The notes under the pieces are model-generated. The model worked only from the letters and a program-made list of their open reading frames with translations. It ran no database searches and was not told where the DNA came from. From contig JAZGTH010000001.1 in NCBI GenBank assembly GCA_036877525.1, forward strand, positions 6,644,001 to 6,708,000: 64,000 bases of DNA, given 5' to 3'. This stretch comes from Chromobotia macracanthus. Lineage: Eukaryota > Chordata > Actinopteri > Cypriniformes > Botiidae. Every line of letters starts with the position of its first letter. The first letter of the stretch is position 1. Shown piece after piece: positions 22,701 to 32,675 of this stretch. The translations under genes were made by a program, and so were the position numbers.

Positions 22701-22976
22701 AATACTTTGGGGGGGAGGTAAGTGTTTGGAGAAATCCTGCAAGCAGGAACGGATAAAAACACCAACATTAACAATATTGTTGTGAGTTTGCTTATATTGA
22801 AATGTACATTTTATTTTAAGCATTACTGGTTTCTTTTCTTTGAATATCACGATTTGATTTTTACTCATGTGGTGTTTATTTTTCAGGAGGAAGAAGATAA
22901 ATCCATTGCTCCAGGAACCACCTCGGAGGGTTACTCTTTCCAGCTTGCTAATAACAGAAGCACTTTTAACTTTTAA
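19737..22976 (+). CDS. kpna7: Importin subunit alpha, KPNA2/KPNA7 type (10 coding exons)
   Basis: Nuclear import adaptor: binds cargo nuclear localisation signals and importin beta. Coding exons: 19737-19805, 19895-20035, 20253-20341, 20521-20789, 20953-21047, 21189-21452, 21611-21844, 21947-22129, 22568-22717 and 22887-22976. All introns are GT-AG and the frame is kept, giving 527 residues (human KPNA2 has 529). Residues 1-70 form the importin-beta-binding domain (FKNKGKD, then RQRRIEVSVELRKAKKDDQ and KRRN). About ten armadillo repeats follow, with the NLS-binding W/N ladder visible (AAWALTNIASGTSEQ, WALGNIAG, TWTFSNLCRNK, CWAVSYLTDG, AVGNIVTGTDEQTQ, WTLSNITAG, WAITNYTSGG). The acidic EEEEDK stretch and the TTSEGYSFQ..TFNF end are typical of the alpha-1 clade. 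The choice of KPNA7 over KPNA2 is uncertain: KNPP, TPSLR and the HISEQ and QTHEN blocks lean to the oocyte-type member, while linkage to a CEP95-like gene could favour KPNA2. The importin-alpha identity itself is firm. Confidence 0.93.
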
Positions 22977-23071
22977 ACATCTACTACTATTGTTTTTACA
23001 TGTATGCATTTTTTACTGAATCTGTACATAAGTGATGTATCCTTTATAGCCTTTTAATTATAGCCCTTGTA

Positions 23072-23077
23072 AATAAA
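23072..23077 (+). promoter_or_regulatory. Polyadenylation signal AATAAA of the importin gene
   Basis: AATAAA lies 96 bases after the stop codon, so the 3' UTR is short (about 110-130 bases). Confidence 0.75.
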
Positions 23078-23099
23078 TATTTTTATAGCAGGCATTTGG

Positions 23100-24390
23100 T
23101 GTCAAGTTGTGAATCAGTTGATAAGTGCTAATTGTTTATCACCCACATTTATAGCATTAAAATAAACCACAAATATACATTTTTCTTTCATTTGTTCATC
23201 TAAGCGATAAAGTGTGGTGAATTCTTTGGTTGTGTCGAAAGCAAAATATACTTCCAAAATTTACTATATAAAAATAAAACCGCACTTCGTTGAACATTAA
23301 CCTTTGTGTTCACATGATGATGAATTTAACATTAATGTTAACATTGCATTAACGTTCACAATAATGAATTGAACTTCTTATACAAATCTTAGTTTAAATA
23401 TGAAAATACTGCTGCAGAAAAGCAGTTTTAACTTGAGTCTGACACTGAAAAAGACATTGCTATTGTGTGTTGTAGCTACCTCCCCCTGCAACTAACCTGA
23501 TACTAGTACCATTTATTAAAATGTTGTCAGGCGCTCTTTAAAACTTTTGGTTTTATGCTTAAGCATACTGGTTCCCTTAGTCACACCCCTAACTGTAATT
23601 ACATGAGACCAAGACAAAAAGTGCAAAAAGTTTTTGTGGTGTGACAAAACACCACAAAAATTGATGCAGAAAGTGCAAGTGTTTACCCTTTCATTTTTAT
23701 TTATTATGTGAATATAATATTATATAACATTATATAATTTAATATGTATATTTAATATAGAAATGCTTGGAAGACAAAGGAAATCTAATCCACAGTTGAG
23801 GAGGAATTGCCTACAGTCAGGTTGCTGTTAAAAGGTAAGAGTCTGCCAGCTGCATCGGCTAGTTGCATTCTCAAGATAAATACAAGCTATGCTTTTTAAA
23901 AATATTAAAAAGCCTTATTCAGGCTGTTGTTGTAGTTGATCAGACAACAAGTCCCATGTGTTATTTATACATATTTACTCAAGTATAAATAGTAAAAATT
24001 GTAGCTTATCTGAAGCATGAAAAATGGCGGTGATAGATGATCAATTGGTATGTAACAGGTTTAAAAAGCATTAGTTTGTGTCAGGTAGTAGCTATGACAA
24101 GCTCTCCTAAACTGTGATGTGTTTAAATTTTAAAATGGATAATTTCCTGCAGCAATTTCAGTTTAAAGTTAGAAAAATAACTTTCTGCAGTCAGGCGTAA
24201 GCTCTTGTATGTACAGACCCTAGTTTCATCTGCCTATAGAGTCCCCTTGAACCTTTTGCCAGCTCTCCCTAAATACGAAGACTCAAATACACTTCCTCCA
24301 CAAAAAAGACATTGTCTGTCAATTATATCAAGTATAATTGTGTTGAAATGAACTCTGGACCTGATCAGGCCACAAATGGCAATGCTCATT
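23100..24390. other. Intergenic; holds a 12-bp hairpin
   Basis: AT-rich, no supported gene. At 23631-23660, TTTTTGTGGTGT and its exact reverse complement are separated by 6 bases. The rest is unassigned. Confidence 0.5.
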
Positions 24391-24429
24391 TAACACTCAT
24401 AATAATGTTGGGTTAAAAATAATCCAACC

Positions 24430-25990
24430 ATGGATTTGTGTAGCACCTTCCCAACTGTGGGTTTGTTACATGGACACCTGCGTGATCTTAATGTTTTCCC
24501 TATGTTGGGTAGTGAAGTTGGGGAGACTGGTATTGTCGGGCATTCTAGTGCTGTGGAAAATCTGGACAAGCGGGGAGGCAGAGCTGCTGGTGAGGCGGAG
24601 ACCCAGGCTGATGCCAAGCCCGGTTTATCGTCCTTTGATCCATTCTCTTCTGTTTCCACTGATTCTGCAAATGAAACGAATGAAAGTTTGTTTACCCTTC
24701 ATAGAATTAGAGGCACAAAAAAAAGCCAAGGCATGTCAGGATGAGCTTGAGATGTATCTGAAAGTATGCAGGCTCAAAATTGAGGCCAATAACCAGGTGA
24801 AGCTAAGACAGCTTGAACTGGAAGCAATCAAGGTTGCTGCTGGCTCAGTCGCACAGTAAACCCTGCTCAGGTCTCTAATGCTTCCCCATCAGTTGCTCCG
24901 TCCACATCTATCTTTGATGTAAGTAAATGTTGGTGGTAGATTCTTATATTAGTGCTTTTGTGATTTTGTCTCCTCCCTTCGTTGGCCCAAGGATGTCTGA
25001 CCTCTGTTACTGCAGTGTATATTAACTGGTAAGGCTCAAAAGGTTTCTTTTACTCTTTCTTTAGAGGAAAGTTTTAAATATTACTATAAATCTGCTATTC
25101 TTGGTGCTTATGAATTAGTTCCTGAAGCGGAGATTCAGAAATAAGAAGAGTTCCACCCAAGATTTTGTGGCGTTCGCAAGAGCATAAAGGTATTTTGTTT
25201 GATAAATGATGTACAACTAGGAAGGTGAATGACTTTATCTCTTTAAGGAAAATTGTGATGTTTTCCCAAGTATGTTGTCATGTACCTTAATGAGCAGAAA
25301 GTAATTTCATTATCCCATCCAGCTGTTTTGGCAGATGAGTTTGTGTTTCCACACAAGTGTTTTTTTCTCTTCTGCTCGTTCTCATCCTATACCCTCCTTA
25401 CTCACAGTCCTCCCATCCCTATACTAATTCTTCTTAGTCTAAAAAGGTTTGAGAATGTTTTATTGTCACAAACAAGGGCATATGATAGCTGACTGTTTAG
25501 CAATTAAATGCAAACAGCAAAACCAACTGAAATTGTAGGGTTTGTAAAACATGTACTGTGAATGATGTTATTGACGATAGCTAAGGACCTTTTGTCTTGA
25601 AAGGGTTAAATTTTCCAACTGGAAAGCCTAAGGCTCATAAAGGGATAAGGATGTTTAGGGATAGGAGTGTGCTGCAATTACTTATTTTGGCTGACATATT
25701 GCCTTTGTCTTACGGAACTTTTTGTGGCTTGAGTGTAATTGTACAAGGCATTGAAATAGGTTTTAAAGGCACCATTACATTGTGTGCACCTGCATAGTGA
25801 TTTATGTACCAGATTTGTGAGAGTTGCCAAGTGACCTTCATTTCCTGTTAAAGGTGTTGATTTTATCGTTGACAATGATCTTGCTTGGGGACGGTAATGC
25901 TAATATTAGAGGTTATTAATAAGCCAGATCTGATCTGTCCACCAGAACAGCTTTCTAAAGCCTTGGACCCACCAAACCGACAGTAGGCGG
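24430..25990 (+). pseudogene. Decayed Gypsy-like gag and protease
   Basis: A coiled-coil-like gag segment lies at about 24700-24859 (ELEAQKKAKACQDELEMYLK, then VKLRQLELEAIK). A capsid remnant follows at 25020-25190 (SLEESFKYYYKSAILGAYEL across frame breaks). A zinc knuckle CFYCHKQGHMIADC lies at about 25452-25495. A protease-like region at 25597-25970 has SVLQLLILADILPLSYGT and VIVQGIEIGF. Stops and shifts occur throughout. The order gag, knuckle, protease fits a plus-strand LTR retroelement with a SCAN-like capsid. No LTRs were found around it. Confidence 0.75.
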
Positions 25991-26870
25991 TCGGGCAATG
26001 TTGGGTGGCTTTTGAGTATCAGCTGTCTTTAGTTTTGTTGGTATGTTGCACACCGTTGGCTCTAGTCAGATGCCGTCAGCTGTTTTTGGTCTTTTCTGCA
26101 TGTCGAATCAGCAGTGGAGGTCATCACCGAATAAGAGAATTTAGACTGGCTGTTCATTTTATTGAATGAACACACAAGAAAAAATGGAACTGATGAATGC
26201 AAACCAGCAATGGAGTAAGGAAGGAATGCAGAGACTTGTCATTCTTGTCACTTCTCATTTGTCACAGGGCTGACAATGCCAGTGCTATTTGCAACTTAGC
26301 AGACATGGTTAAAAAAACCTACACAAACTCTTCAGCAATTCTAGCTCTTACAGTTTCCTCTTTAAATGCCAAATGCAGACTATGGCCACCTGCTGGTTTG
26401 TTAGAGCTATGTTTTCTCATGCAAGGGCAGAGAGTACACGCTAGTTGACTGACAGCTGTAGCTTGCCCTGTATGTTCAAGTGCAATTTTTTTTACCCTGA
26501 TGCAGGCAATGCAAGGTGGCACAAGGCAACACCAGTTAGCTTTCCTTAGCGTTTGTTCTTTGCCATTGGTTTGTTGTGTTCCTAACTTAAAATTTACTTT
26601 TTCTTGCATAACCGTTTCATGACCAGACTGGGCACAAGTTACTGCAACCAGGTTTGGGTTTGGAGCTTCTATTTTCTTCAAATCTTCTATTTCTGTAAAA
26701 CAACTCAGTTTGTGACTTATTCTTGATTTCTATTCCGAGTGAACATGCCCCCAGAAGTATTCTGCATACATCCACTACTAGCTTATAGCCTGTTAGCAAC
26801 ACTAACTTGTTCTCGACTGTCACTCATCATGTGTATCCATCGTTCATGCAGAGTATTATTGTTTATTTTT
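25991..26870. other. No gene recognised
   Basis: Short ORFs on both strands (for example 26319-26681 minus, 120 aa) have no recognisable motif. Probably old repeat sequence. Confidence 0.45.
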
Positions 26871-26879
26871 CTAATGGCT

Positions 26880-27250
26880 AATATATATGGCAGATATGTA
26901 CAATTGGAGCTGGAGGTTGTGGAGAAGCAGATCAACAATGTACTTGAGAAGCAGGCCCGGCTATGACAGCGGAGAACCATTTTATTGATTCTCACAGAAC
27001 TGTAGTAAGTTCCTGGTTTGTTGTTAATACAAAATTAACAACAATAAATTTTAAATAAATTTTACTTCAACACAGGCAGACCAGCAGCAGAAGTCATTAG
27101 CCAGAACTCAGTCAAAAAATGCTCCCCCTCACCACCACTGCTCTTTGAGATCACTACCCAGAATCGCTTCACCCCACCACCCCAAAGGGACGGAATGCTA
27201 TGCTGTGATTATCGAGGAATCATTGTCTGGCCTTGTACATGACATCAGGT
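26880..27250 (+). pseudogene. LINE ORF1-like remnant (coiled coil plus start of esterase domain)
   Basis: A leucine/glutamate-rich stretch (YVQLELEVVEKQINNVLEKQ) ends in a stop at 26964. After a gap, FEITTQNRFTPPP and a degraded DYRGIIV-type block resemble the region that precedes the SGNH esterase motif (GDSIVRH) of fish LINE ORF1 proteins. Assignment rests on pattern memory only. Confidence 0.5.
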
Positions 27251-27267
27251 AAAGGTAAGGTGCACAC

Positions 27268-27462
27268 TTACAACTTTCCCACAGATTCTCCAACAATCAG
27301 TGCTTTATTAGTATTAACCAATAGGTCAGAGAGAAAATCTAGAAATATATTTATCATTAAACTTGTTACAAAACAAAACAAGTTAGACAGTACACGATAG
27401 ACAGTACATAAGAGAGCAGGATTTTTTCTTGTAACTGGTAGCGTAACATTTAACACAAGCAC
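27268..27462 (-). pseudogene. LINE endonuclease fragment, inverted part
   Basis: The minus ORF contains PALLCTVYRVL and FLDFLSDLLVNTNKALIVGE, matching the middle of the AP endonuclease of L2-like elements (usual form ...ALIVGDFNIHV). It points opposite to the continuing fragment at 27600-27980. Confidence 0.7.
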
Positions 27463-27599
27463 TTCAAATGATTTAAACGTGTGTCCTGTTGACTAAGTAA
27501 CATTAAGCATATCTTTATAAATAGTTGCAACACAACCACGACAACCAACCAGACTTATACTTTTAACAGTAGCCTGGTGGAGCAGACTCATTCATGTAG

Positions 27600-27980
27600 A
27601 TAACACAAACAATGTGTTAGGACTCGCATTTACAGACCTACTAAACTCTTTTGGAGTCATGCAACATGTTTGAAGACCCACTCATTGCTTTAATCATAAG
27701 CTTTAATTATATCACATGGAACTGATCCTACTGATTAGGATATTATGCCTCATAGCGACAATGTCAGTGATCATCATCTTGTTTCGTGGCAACTCCATAT
27801 TGGTAATGTTAGCCATAATTATCTATGTTACTGACAGGGAAGAACAATTGTCCCAGCCACAGCAGACAAATTTATAAATAACCTGCCTGATCTGTCTTAC
27901 TTGCTTAGAACACCTATAGATACAAATTAACTAGATGAAATAAGTAGTGATATGACCTCTATTTTCACTATAAAATATTT
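27600..27980 (+). pseudogene. LINE endonuclease fragment, continuing part
   Basis: Plus-strand pieces LGLAFTDLLNSFGVMQHV and a SDHHLVSW-type catalytic block at about 27766-27790 follow on from where the inverted fragment stops. Frames are broken. Together the two form a 5'-inverted LINE copy. Confidence 0.7.
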
Positions 27981-28212
27981 GATTAAATAGACTGATTAAA
28001 TGCAAGCAAACTTTCATAATCATTATTAAAACATTCTTTGAAAGGTTTGATGTCCAATCCAAACTTTTCTCTTCTACATGCTCTTAAAAGAACAGGTCTT
28101 CTCGGTCATACTGCATACCAGCATCAGTTGAAGAGATGTGTAAAGTTAATTGTTTTGGCAAAACAACAACACTCTTATTGTGATGTAATGTGCAGAGTGT
28201 AAACAGAATGCT
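27969..28212 (-). repeat. Left arm of inverted repeat (retroviral env-PPT spacer)
   Basis: Reverse complement of 31171-31414 over about 244 bases, roughly 93-95% identical by eye, including GTTTACACTCTG(C/G)ACATTACA and ATTTGATTAAATAGACTG. It lies directly upstream of the retroviral LTR half at 28230. Confidence 0.88.
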
Positions 28213-28229
28213 TCAAATATATATTTCCA

Positions 28230-28376
28230 TGTTTAGTTTTTTAAGAGATGTATGCAGTTGTATGTACTTCTGTGTACTCAGTCTCTTTCTAAGCTGACAC
28301 TTAACAGTAAGTGTCTTTAGTAAAAACCTCCTCATCTCCACCCTGGACTCCTCTTCTCTTCATTCATGATCTAACA
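28230..28376 (+). repeat. 3' half of a retroviral 5' LTR
   Basis: Matches the second halves of the LTRs at 31430 and 32128 (CAGTCTCTTTCTAAGCTGACACTT, then AACCTCCTCATCT, CACCCTGGACTC). It ends CTAACA at 28376. The U3 half is missing, replaced by the inverted spacer copy. Confidence 0.82.
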
Positions 28377-28400
28377 TTTTGGTGTCATGGCAGGATAAAA
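28377..28400 (+). other. Primer-binding-site-like sequence of the endogenous retrovirus
   Basis: TGGTGTCATGGCAGGAT follows the LTR end by three bases. The counterpart after the LTR at 32128-32422 reads TGGCGTCATGAACAGGAT. The initial TGG fits the complement of a tRNA CCA end. The tRNA identity is not certain. Confidence 0.6.
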
Positions 28401-28772
28401 CCTGTGTGAAACCTGTACCTATATGGTGTTGCTGTTGCTGCAATTTAATGTGCCTACACAGTGGCTAGACATTTGGACAACTGCATTTGGAGATGCAGAT
28501 TAAAGCAGAGGAAGAACGGGTGGACCTGGTTTGACGGCTTGAGGTGGCACAGTGGCAAATGTTTGTCAAGTGAGATTATGATGGATTGAGGTACCACCGA
28601 ATCGTCAAACCATCAGAGGTTTAGACCAGAGACGTTGGCTATTCTGCCTGGGTAAGACAGCCTTCAGAGGTCACAGATTTTATAAATAATCATAAAAAGT
28701 ACCACCAGTGAGTGAGCTAACTTCCGTTAGCTGCTGCTTTAAGATATCTATGAAAATGGAAGAGTTGGTGTC

Positions 28773-28930
28773 AGGGTCCTTGGCCCATCTGACGGGTCTG
28801 CCTAGGTCCGTTTCTCGGCCTAGGTCTGTCTGTCTAGTCTGTCTGAGTGGTCTGTTTTGTCTTGTTTGTCGGTTTTGAGACGCCCGGTGTGTGCCCATTT
28901 TGGGGGTGGGGGGTCATGTCAGGGTCCTGG
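28773..28930 (+). repeat. LTR/PPT-like fragment
   Basis: Two starts of the form TGTCAGGGTCC (28773 and 28918) surround a segment ending in the purine run GGGGGTGGGGGG just before the second TGTCAGGG. That looks like an LTR-element 3' end (PPT plus LTR start) rather than retroviral leader. Confidence 0.4.
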
Positions 28931-28949
28931 CTTCCTGTTCCTGTTCTCC

Positions 28950-29275
28950 ACAGCACAAGTGGCAGAACTAATTGCACTCACTGAGGCTTGCAAAATAGCT
29001 GAGGGTAAGAGATGTAACATTTACACAGACAGCAGATATGCCTTTGGGGTAGTGCATGATTTTGGGCAAATATGGAACGCTAGGGGATACGACACAAGGC
29101 ACACCAATACTAAACCAGAAGGAAGTCACAGAGTTGGTAGATGCACTCAGTCGTAAATGGGAAGGACCTTACCAAAATCTCTTAATCATGCCTACAGTAG
29201 TTAAAGTGTAGGGTAAGACCAATTGGATACATGGCTCACATTGTCGTGCTGTGTCAAGTGTTAGTTTGCTCACTG
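28950..29275 (+). pseudogene. Retroviral RNase H and integrase C-terminal remnants
   Basis: RNase H is recognised by AQVAELIALTEACKIAEGK and the catalytic IYTDSRYAFGVVHDFG (28954-29080). About 60 bases later the integrase C-terminal SH3-like fold appears as RKWEGPYQ and NWIHGSHCRAV, with a stop between. The integrase core is missing, an internal deletion of well over 1 kb relative to a full pol gene. Confidence 0.82.
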
Positions 29276-29299
29276 ACACTAAACAGTTTAAAGACTGAT

Positions 29300-31172
29300 A
29301 ATTGAAAGGGAGAGATATCAAATGGCCTTATCAACTTACTGTTGCACACTGCTTTCCTGTTTTGTTTTTCCGTTTTACAGAATCTGAGCACATGCCAACT
29401 GTGTTTAAACATCTCTGTGAAGTTGATCGACTGATGACATGGGCATCAAAGTACTGCTTTCTGCCCACGAAGACCATTCATGTGTGACCTGCTGATCTCC
29501 AGACATTATCAAGTTTTTTCAGTCCCTAACCTAATCATACAATTCACCAAAGGGGAAATTATTTGCACAGAACATCAGTAGTTCCTAGTGTGGAATTTTC
29601 ACTTTGTTTATTTTATGTAGGGTCAGTGGTGATCAGGAAAGAAACAACAGTTTCACCCAGAAGAACGGTATCACCCAGAGAACATTCCATTACATGTTAT
29701 TGATATAATTAATAGTATCTGTGATTGTGATTTAATCTGTCATACATGCCAAGTCATGCATGTTGAGTTAAATCCAACTAGTACAAAATAGTTTATTATC
29801 AAAATAATTTTGGCACTGTTAAATGTTCTGGGGGGGACTCAGCTCTCTCTAGTGAACGATCCATTTCTGATAACAGCAAGTGGAAATTCTTGGTTGCAAT
29901 ACATGAATTACACAGTGACAACTGCCCTTTTAGGAGATTGCATTATATGTCAGAAACTTCCACATTCTAAGACATTGTATTAATAATCCCTATACATGGG
30001 GGAGCCATTACAAAGAGGTACAGGAAAAATGTAAACTAGTGGGTCCTTTGCCAGGGGGATATACAAGCGTACAATGCCTTGAGTATGTCTTCGACTTCGA
30101 ATTTGATGCATTTAATGCATATTTTAAAGAACGTACTGATCGATTTTGATATGCTAGAGATGATGAGATACCTCCAAATGCAGCTGATGTTATATTGTTG
30201 GAAGCAGTAAACAAGACAGAATGCTATTGGTTTCCCGTAACAGGGAAGGGAATAACTGACTATTGAAATACAACTGGGTGTCTTACGATATATGATAGAG
30301 GGGCAAATCCCATATTAATGGGAATATATGCTAACAAAGTCCCTGATTTTTGTAGGTGGCAAGATAGAGCAGTGTCCATTTTTTACTGGGTCTGTGGTAG
30401 TAAGACATTACTGACACATGTCCCGATTGATGGAAAGGGATTATGTGCAAGAGTGACTTTAAAGGAAAATATTTCTGTTGTTAGGTTGGTTAATAAAGGC
30501 AAAAATAGCACCATGAAAGGACACAGGAAACAGCATGCTATTGTCATCCCTAAAGATCCTACTGTGTTTATAGATGCTATAGTACAACCCAGAGGTATCC
30601 CTATTGAAGTTGGTTTGAGTCTATCTTAGTACAGGTTACACCAAATAAAAAATTCTGAATGTATAAATTATTTACATTACAATCAACAAAGAATGACTAA
30701 TTATACCAATAAGGCTTTATAAGCATTGGGAAGACAATTAGATGCTACCAGCAGAATGACTCCAAACAAGAAATGGTAAATAATTAACATTTAGTAAATC
30801 ATAATTTAGTAAATCTTTATTTACTTGTTGATAAGGAAGGTGTCTGAATAATGATCCATGATACTTGCTGTACCTCTATCCCCAACTGGCCCAGATGGAA
30901 ATTTTACAAAGGTTATGACAAAGTTACACAATCTGCAGAGAGTGTATAACAATATAGGCAAGGAATGAACCCTCTCAGGGTTATTTGATGGTGTCCTTGG
31001 AGGATGAGGTAATTTGATCTCAATGTTTGTGCCTCTATTGGTTGTATTGCTCCTCCTATGTCTTTTTGGACCATGCATTGTCTCCTGTATACAACAGCAG
31101 AAGAGCAAAGTAATGGATGTCAAGCTGAGATCTGTACATGGTTACAAGCAACATGGAAATTCTGAAACATAG
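29300..31172 (+). pseudogene. Retroviral envelope (env) remnant
   Basis: The surface subunit is scattered through 29300-30630. The longest open piece (30318-30629) carries FYWVCGSKTLLTHVPIDGKG, a conserved surface-subunit block. The transmembrane subunit is at 30640-31172: a heptad region (ALGRQLDATSRMTPN) near 30720, a cysteine motif near 30870, a hydrophobic membrane span at about 31020-31085 (FVPLLVVLLLLCLFGPC) and a short basic tail ending in TAG at 31170-31172. Several stops and frameshifts occur in both subunits, so no envelope protein is expected. The furin site is not clear. Confidence 0.8.
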
Positions 31173-31414
31173 CATTCTGTTTACACTCTGGACATTACAT
31201 CACAATAAGAGTGTTGTTGTTTTGCCAAAACAACTTTACACATCTCTTCAACTGATACTGCAGTATGCAGTATGACAGAGAAGAACTGTTCTTTTAAGAG
31301 CATGCAGAAGAGAAGAGTATGGATTGGCCATCCAAACTTTTCAAAGAATGTTTTAATAATGATTATAAAAGTTTGCTTGCATTTAATCAGTCTATTTAAT
31401 CAAATATTTTATAT
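31171..31414 (+). repeat. Right arm of inverted repeat (retroviral env-PPT spacer)
   Basis: This is the natural position of the sequence, between the env stop and the polypurine tract. Its inverted copy is at 27969-28212. Confidence 0.88.
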
Positions 31415-31417
31415 GAT

Positions 31418-31429
31418 TAAAGGGGGGAA
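31418..31429 (+). other. Retroviral polypurine tract
   Basis: AAAGGGGGGAA sits immediately before the TGTGGGGACATAAG start of the LTR. Confidence 0.8.
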
Positions 31430-31725
31430 TGTGGGGACATAAGTAGTATTATAAATTTTCATTCTTTTCTTTTTATGCTGTGTAACATAATCAAAGCTTT
31501 ATGCAAGGCTGAACTACCTCCTATGTTTCTGTTAAGAAATGATAAACAAGATATGCACCCGGGAACTGGGAAGTATGCCAAATGCTTGAGCAGGCAGAGA
31601 GATATATGTAGTTGTGATTTCTGTGTTCAGTCTCTTTCTAAGCTGACACTTGAACAGTAAATGTCTTTAATAAACCTCCTCATCTCTACCCTGGACTTCT
31701 CGTCTCTTCATTCATTATCTACTAG
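31430..31725 (+). repeat. 3' LTR of the endogenous retrovirus
   Basis: Starts TGTGGGGACATAAGTAGTATT and contains AATAAA near 31670. It is highly similar to 32128-32422 along its whole length. The last bases differ from the other copies (CATTATCTACTAG versus CATCATCTAACA), so the exact end is unclear. Confidence 0.85.
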
Positions 31726-31938
31726 TAGTGTAGCATGGAAAGACAGTACAAAGTCTCTAAAAACTGCAAGGGCTGAGTACGTTCGCAAGATCGAACAAAA
31801 CAAAAAAACGAAGAAAAACTTTTTAAACAAACAAAAACACATCAAACAAAAATCACCTGAAAAGAACATGCCATTACATGTTCTAAAACCATAAGGTTTT
31901 TAAACCAAATACTAAAACCATAAGGGATCAAATTATTA

Positions 31939-32127
31939 AAATAGCTGCAGGCAGCAATTATGGGGTCAAGCCCATCAACATCATGAAGGAAAAGCAGTTT
32001 AAGAAAACATAAGCAAAACCCATTACAACACAATAGAACAATTTATAACTTTTGACAAATAGGTGACACTGCAGCCAAATTTTTATGAGGCTGTCAGTAT
32101 GTTGTAACAAAGACACCTAGAAAGTTT
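31939..32127 (+). repeat. Copy of the TAGCTGCAAGCAGC repeat family, cut by an LTR
   Basis: Starts AATAGCTGCAGGCAGCAATTATGGGGTCAAGCC. It matches 16339-16560 (AAAGCAGTTAA, CTTTTGACAAATAGGTG, TTTTTATG) and stops abruptly at the LTR start at 32128. Confidence 0.75.
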
Positions 32128-32422
32128 TGTGGGGACATAAGTAGTATTATATTTCCATTCTTTTTTATGCTGTGTAACATCTAATCAAAGCTTTTTGCAA
32201 GGCTGAACTACCTCCTTTGTTTCTGTTAATAAATTATAAACAAGTACATGGTGCACCCAGGAACTGGGAAGTATGCCAAATGCTTGAGCAGGCAGAGAGA
32301 TATATGTAGTTGTGATTTCTGCGATTTCTTCTAGTCTGACACATTTGAACAGTAAGTGTCCATAATAAAAAAATTCCTCTTCTTCACCCTGGACTCTTCG
32401 TCTCTTCATTCATCATCTAACA
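32128..32422 (+). repeat. Second retroviral LTR copy with leader
   Basis: A 295-base LTR of the same family as 31430, starting TGTGGGGACATAAG and ending CATCTAACA. It is followed by a primer-site-like TGGCGTCATGAACAGGAT (32427-32444) and about 80 bases of leader matching 28400-28460. It is therefore the start of another truncated provirus, not a clean solo LTR. Confidence 0.82.
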
Positions 32423-32539
32423 TTATTGGCGTCATGAACAGGATGAAACCTGTGTGAAACCTGTACCTATATGGTGTGTTGCGATTTAATGTGCCTATTC
32501 TGTGTAGTGTCTGAGATAGATCAAACACACAATAACTGG

Positions 32540-32675
32540 TTAGATTTTATGAATATAACTACATATACCTCACTCCACAAACCAACTATGTTCTTGGAGT
32601 GTCTGTAAAACTACCCCCAAACTGCAATTAACTCACAGATGCAGAACCAGGCCTCCGGAGACCATATATCTGTGC
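32540..32675 (+). repeat. Interspersed repeat, second copy at 10310-10435
   Basis: Shares CCCAAACTGCAATTAAC and GATGCAGAACCAGGCC-type blocks with the minus strand of 10310-10435. Confidence 0.6.

Larger units (their letters stand above)
28230..31725 (+). mobile_element. Deleted endogenous retrovirus (partial 5' LTR to 3' LTR)
   Basis: Order: partial 5' LTR, primer site, leader, RNase H, integrase C-terminus, env, PPT, 3' LTR. Gag, protease, most of RT and the integrase core are deleted. A foreign LTR/PPT-like fragment (28773-28925) is lodged in the leader region. Env layout and RNase H resemble gamma/epsilon-type fish retroviruses. Every frame carries stops, so it is inactive. Confidence 0.82.

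Noticed and set aside
24390..24659. 89-residue minus ORF
   Set aside because: Antisense to the decayed gag at 24430-24859, which has the recognisable protein features.
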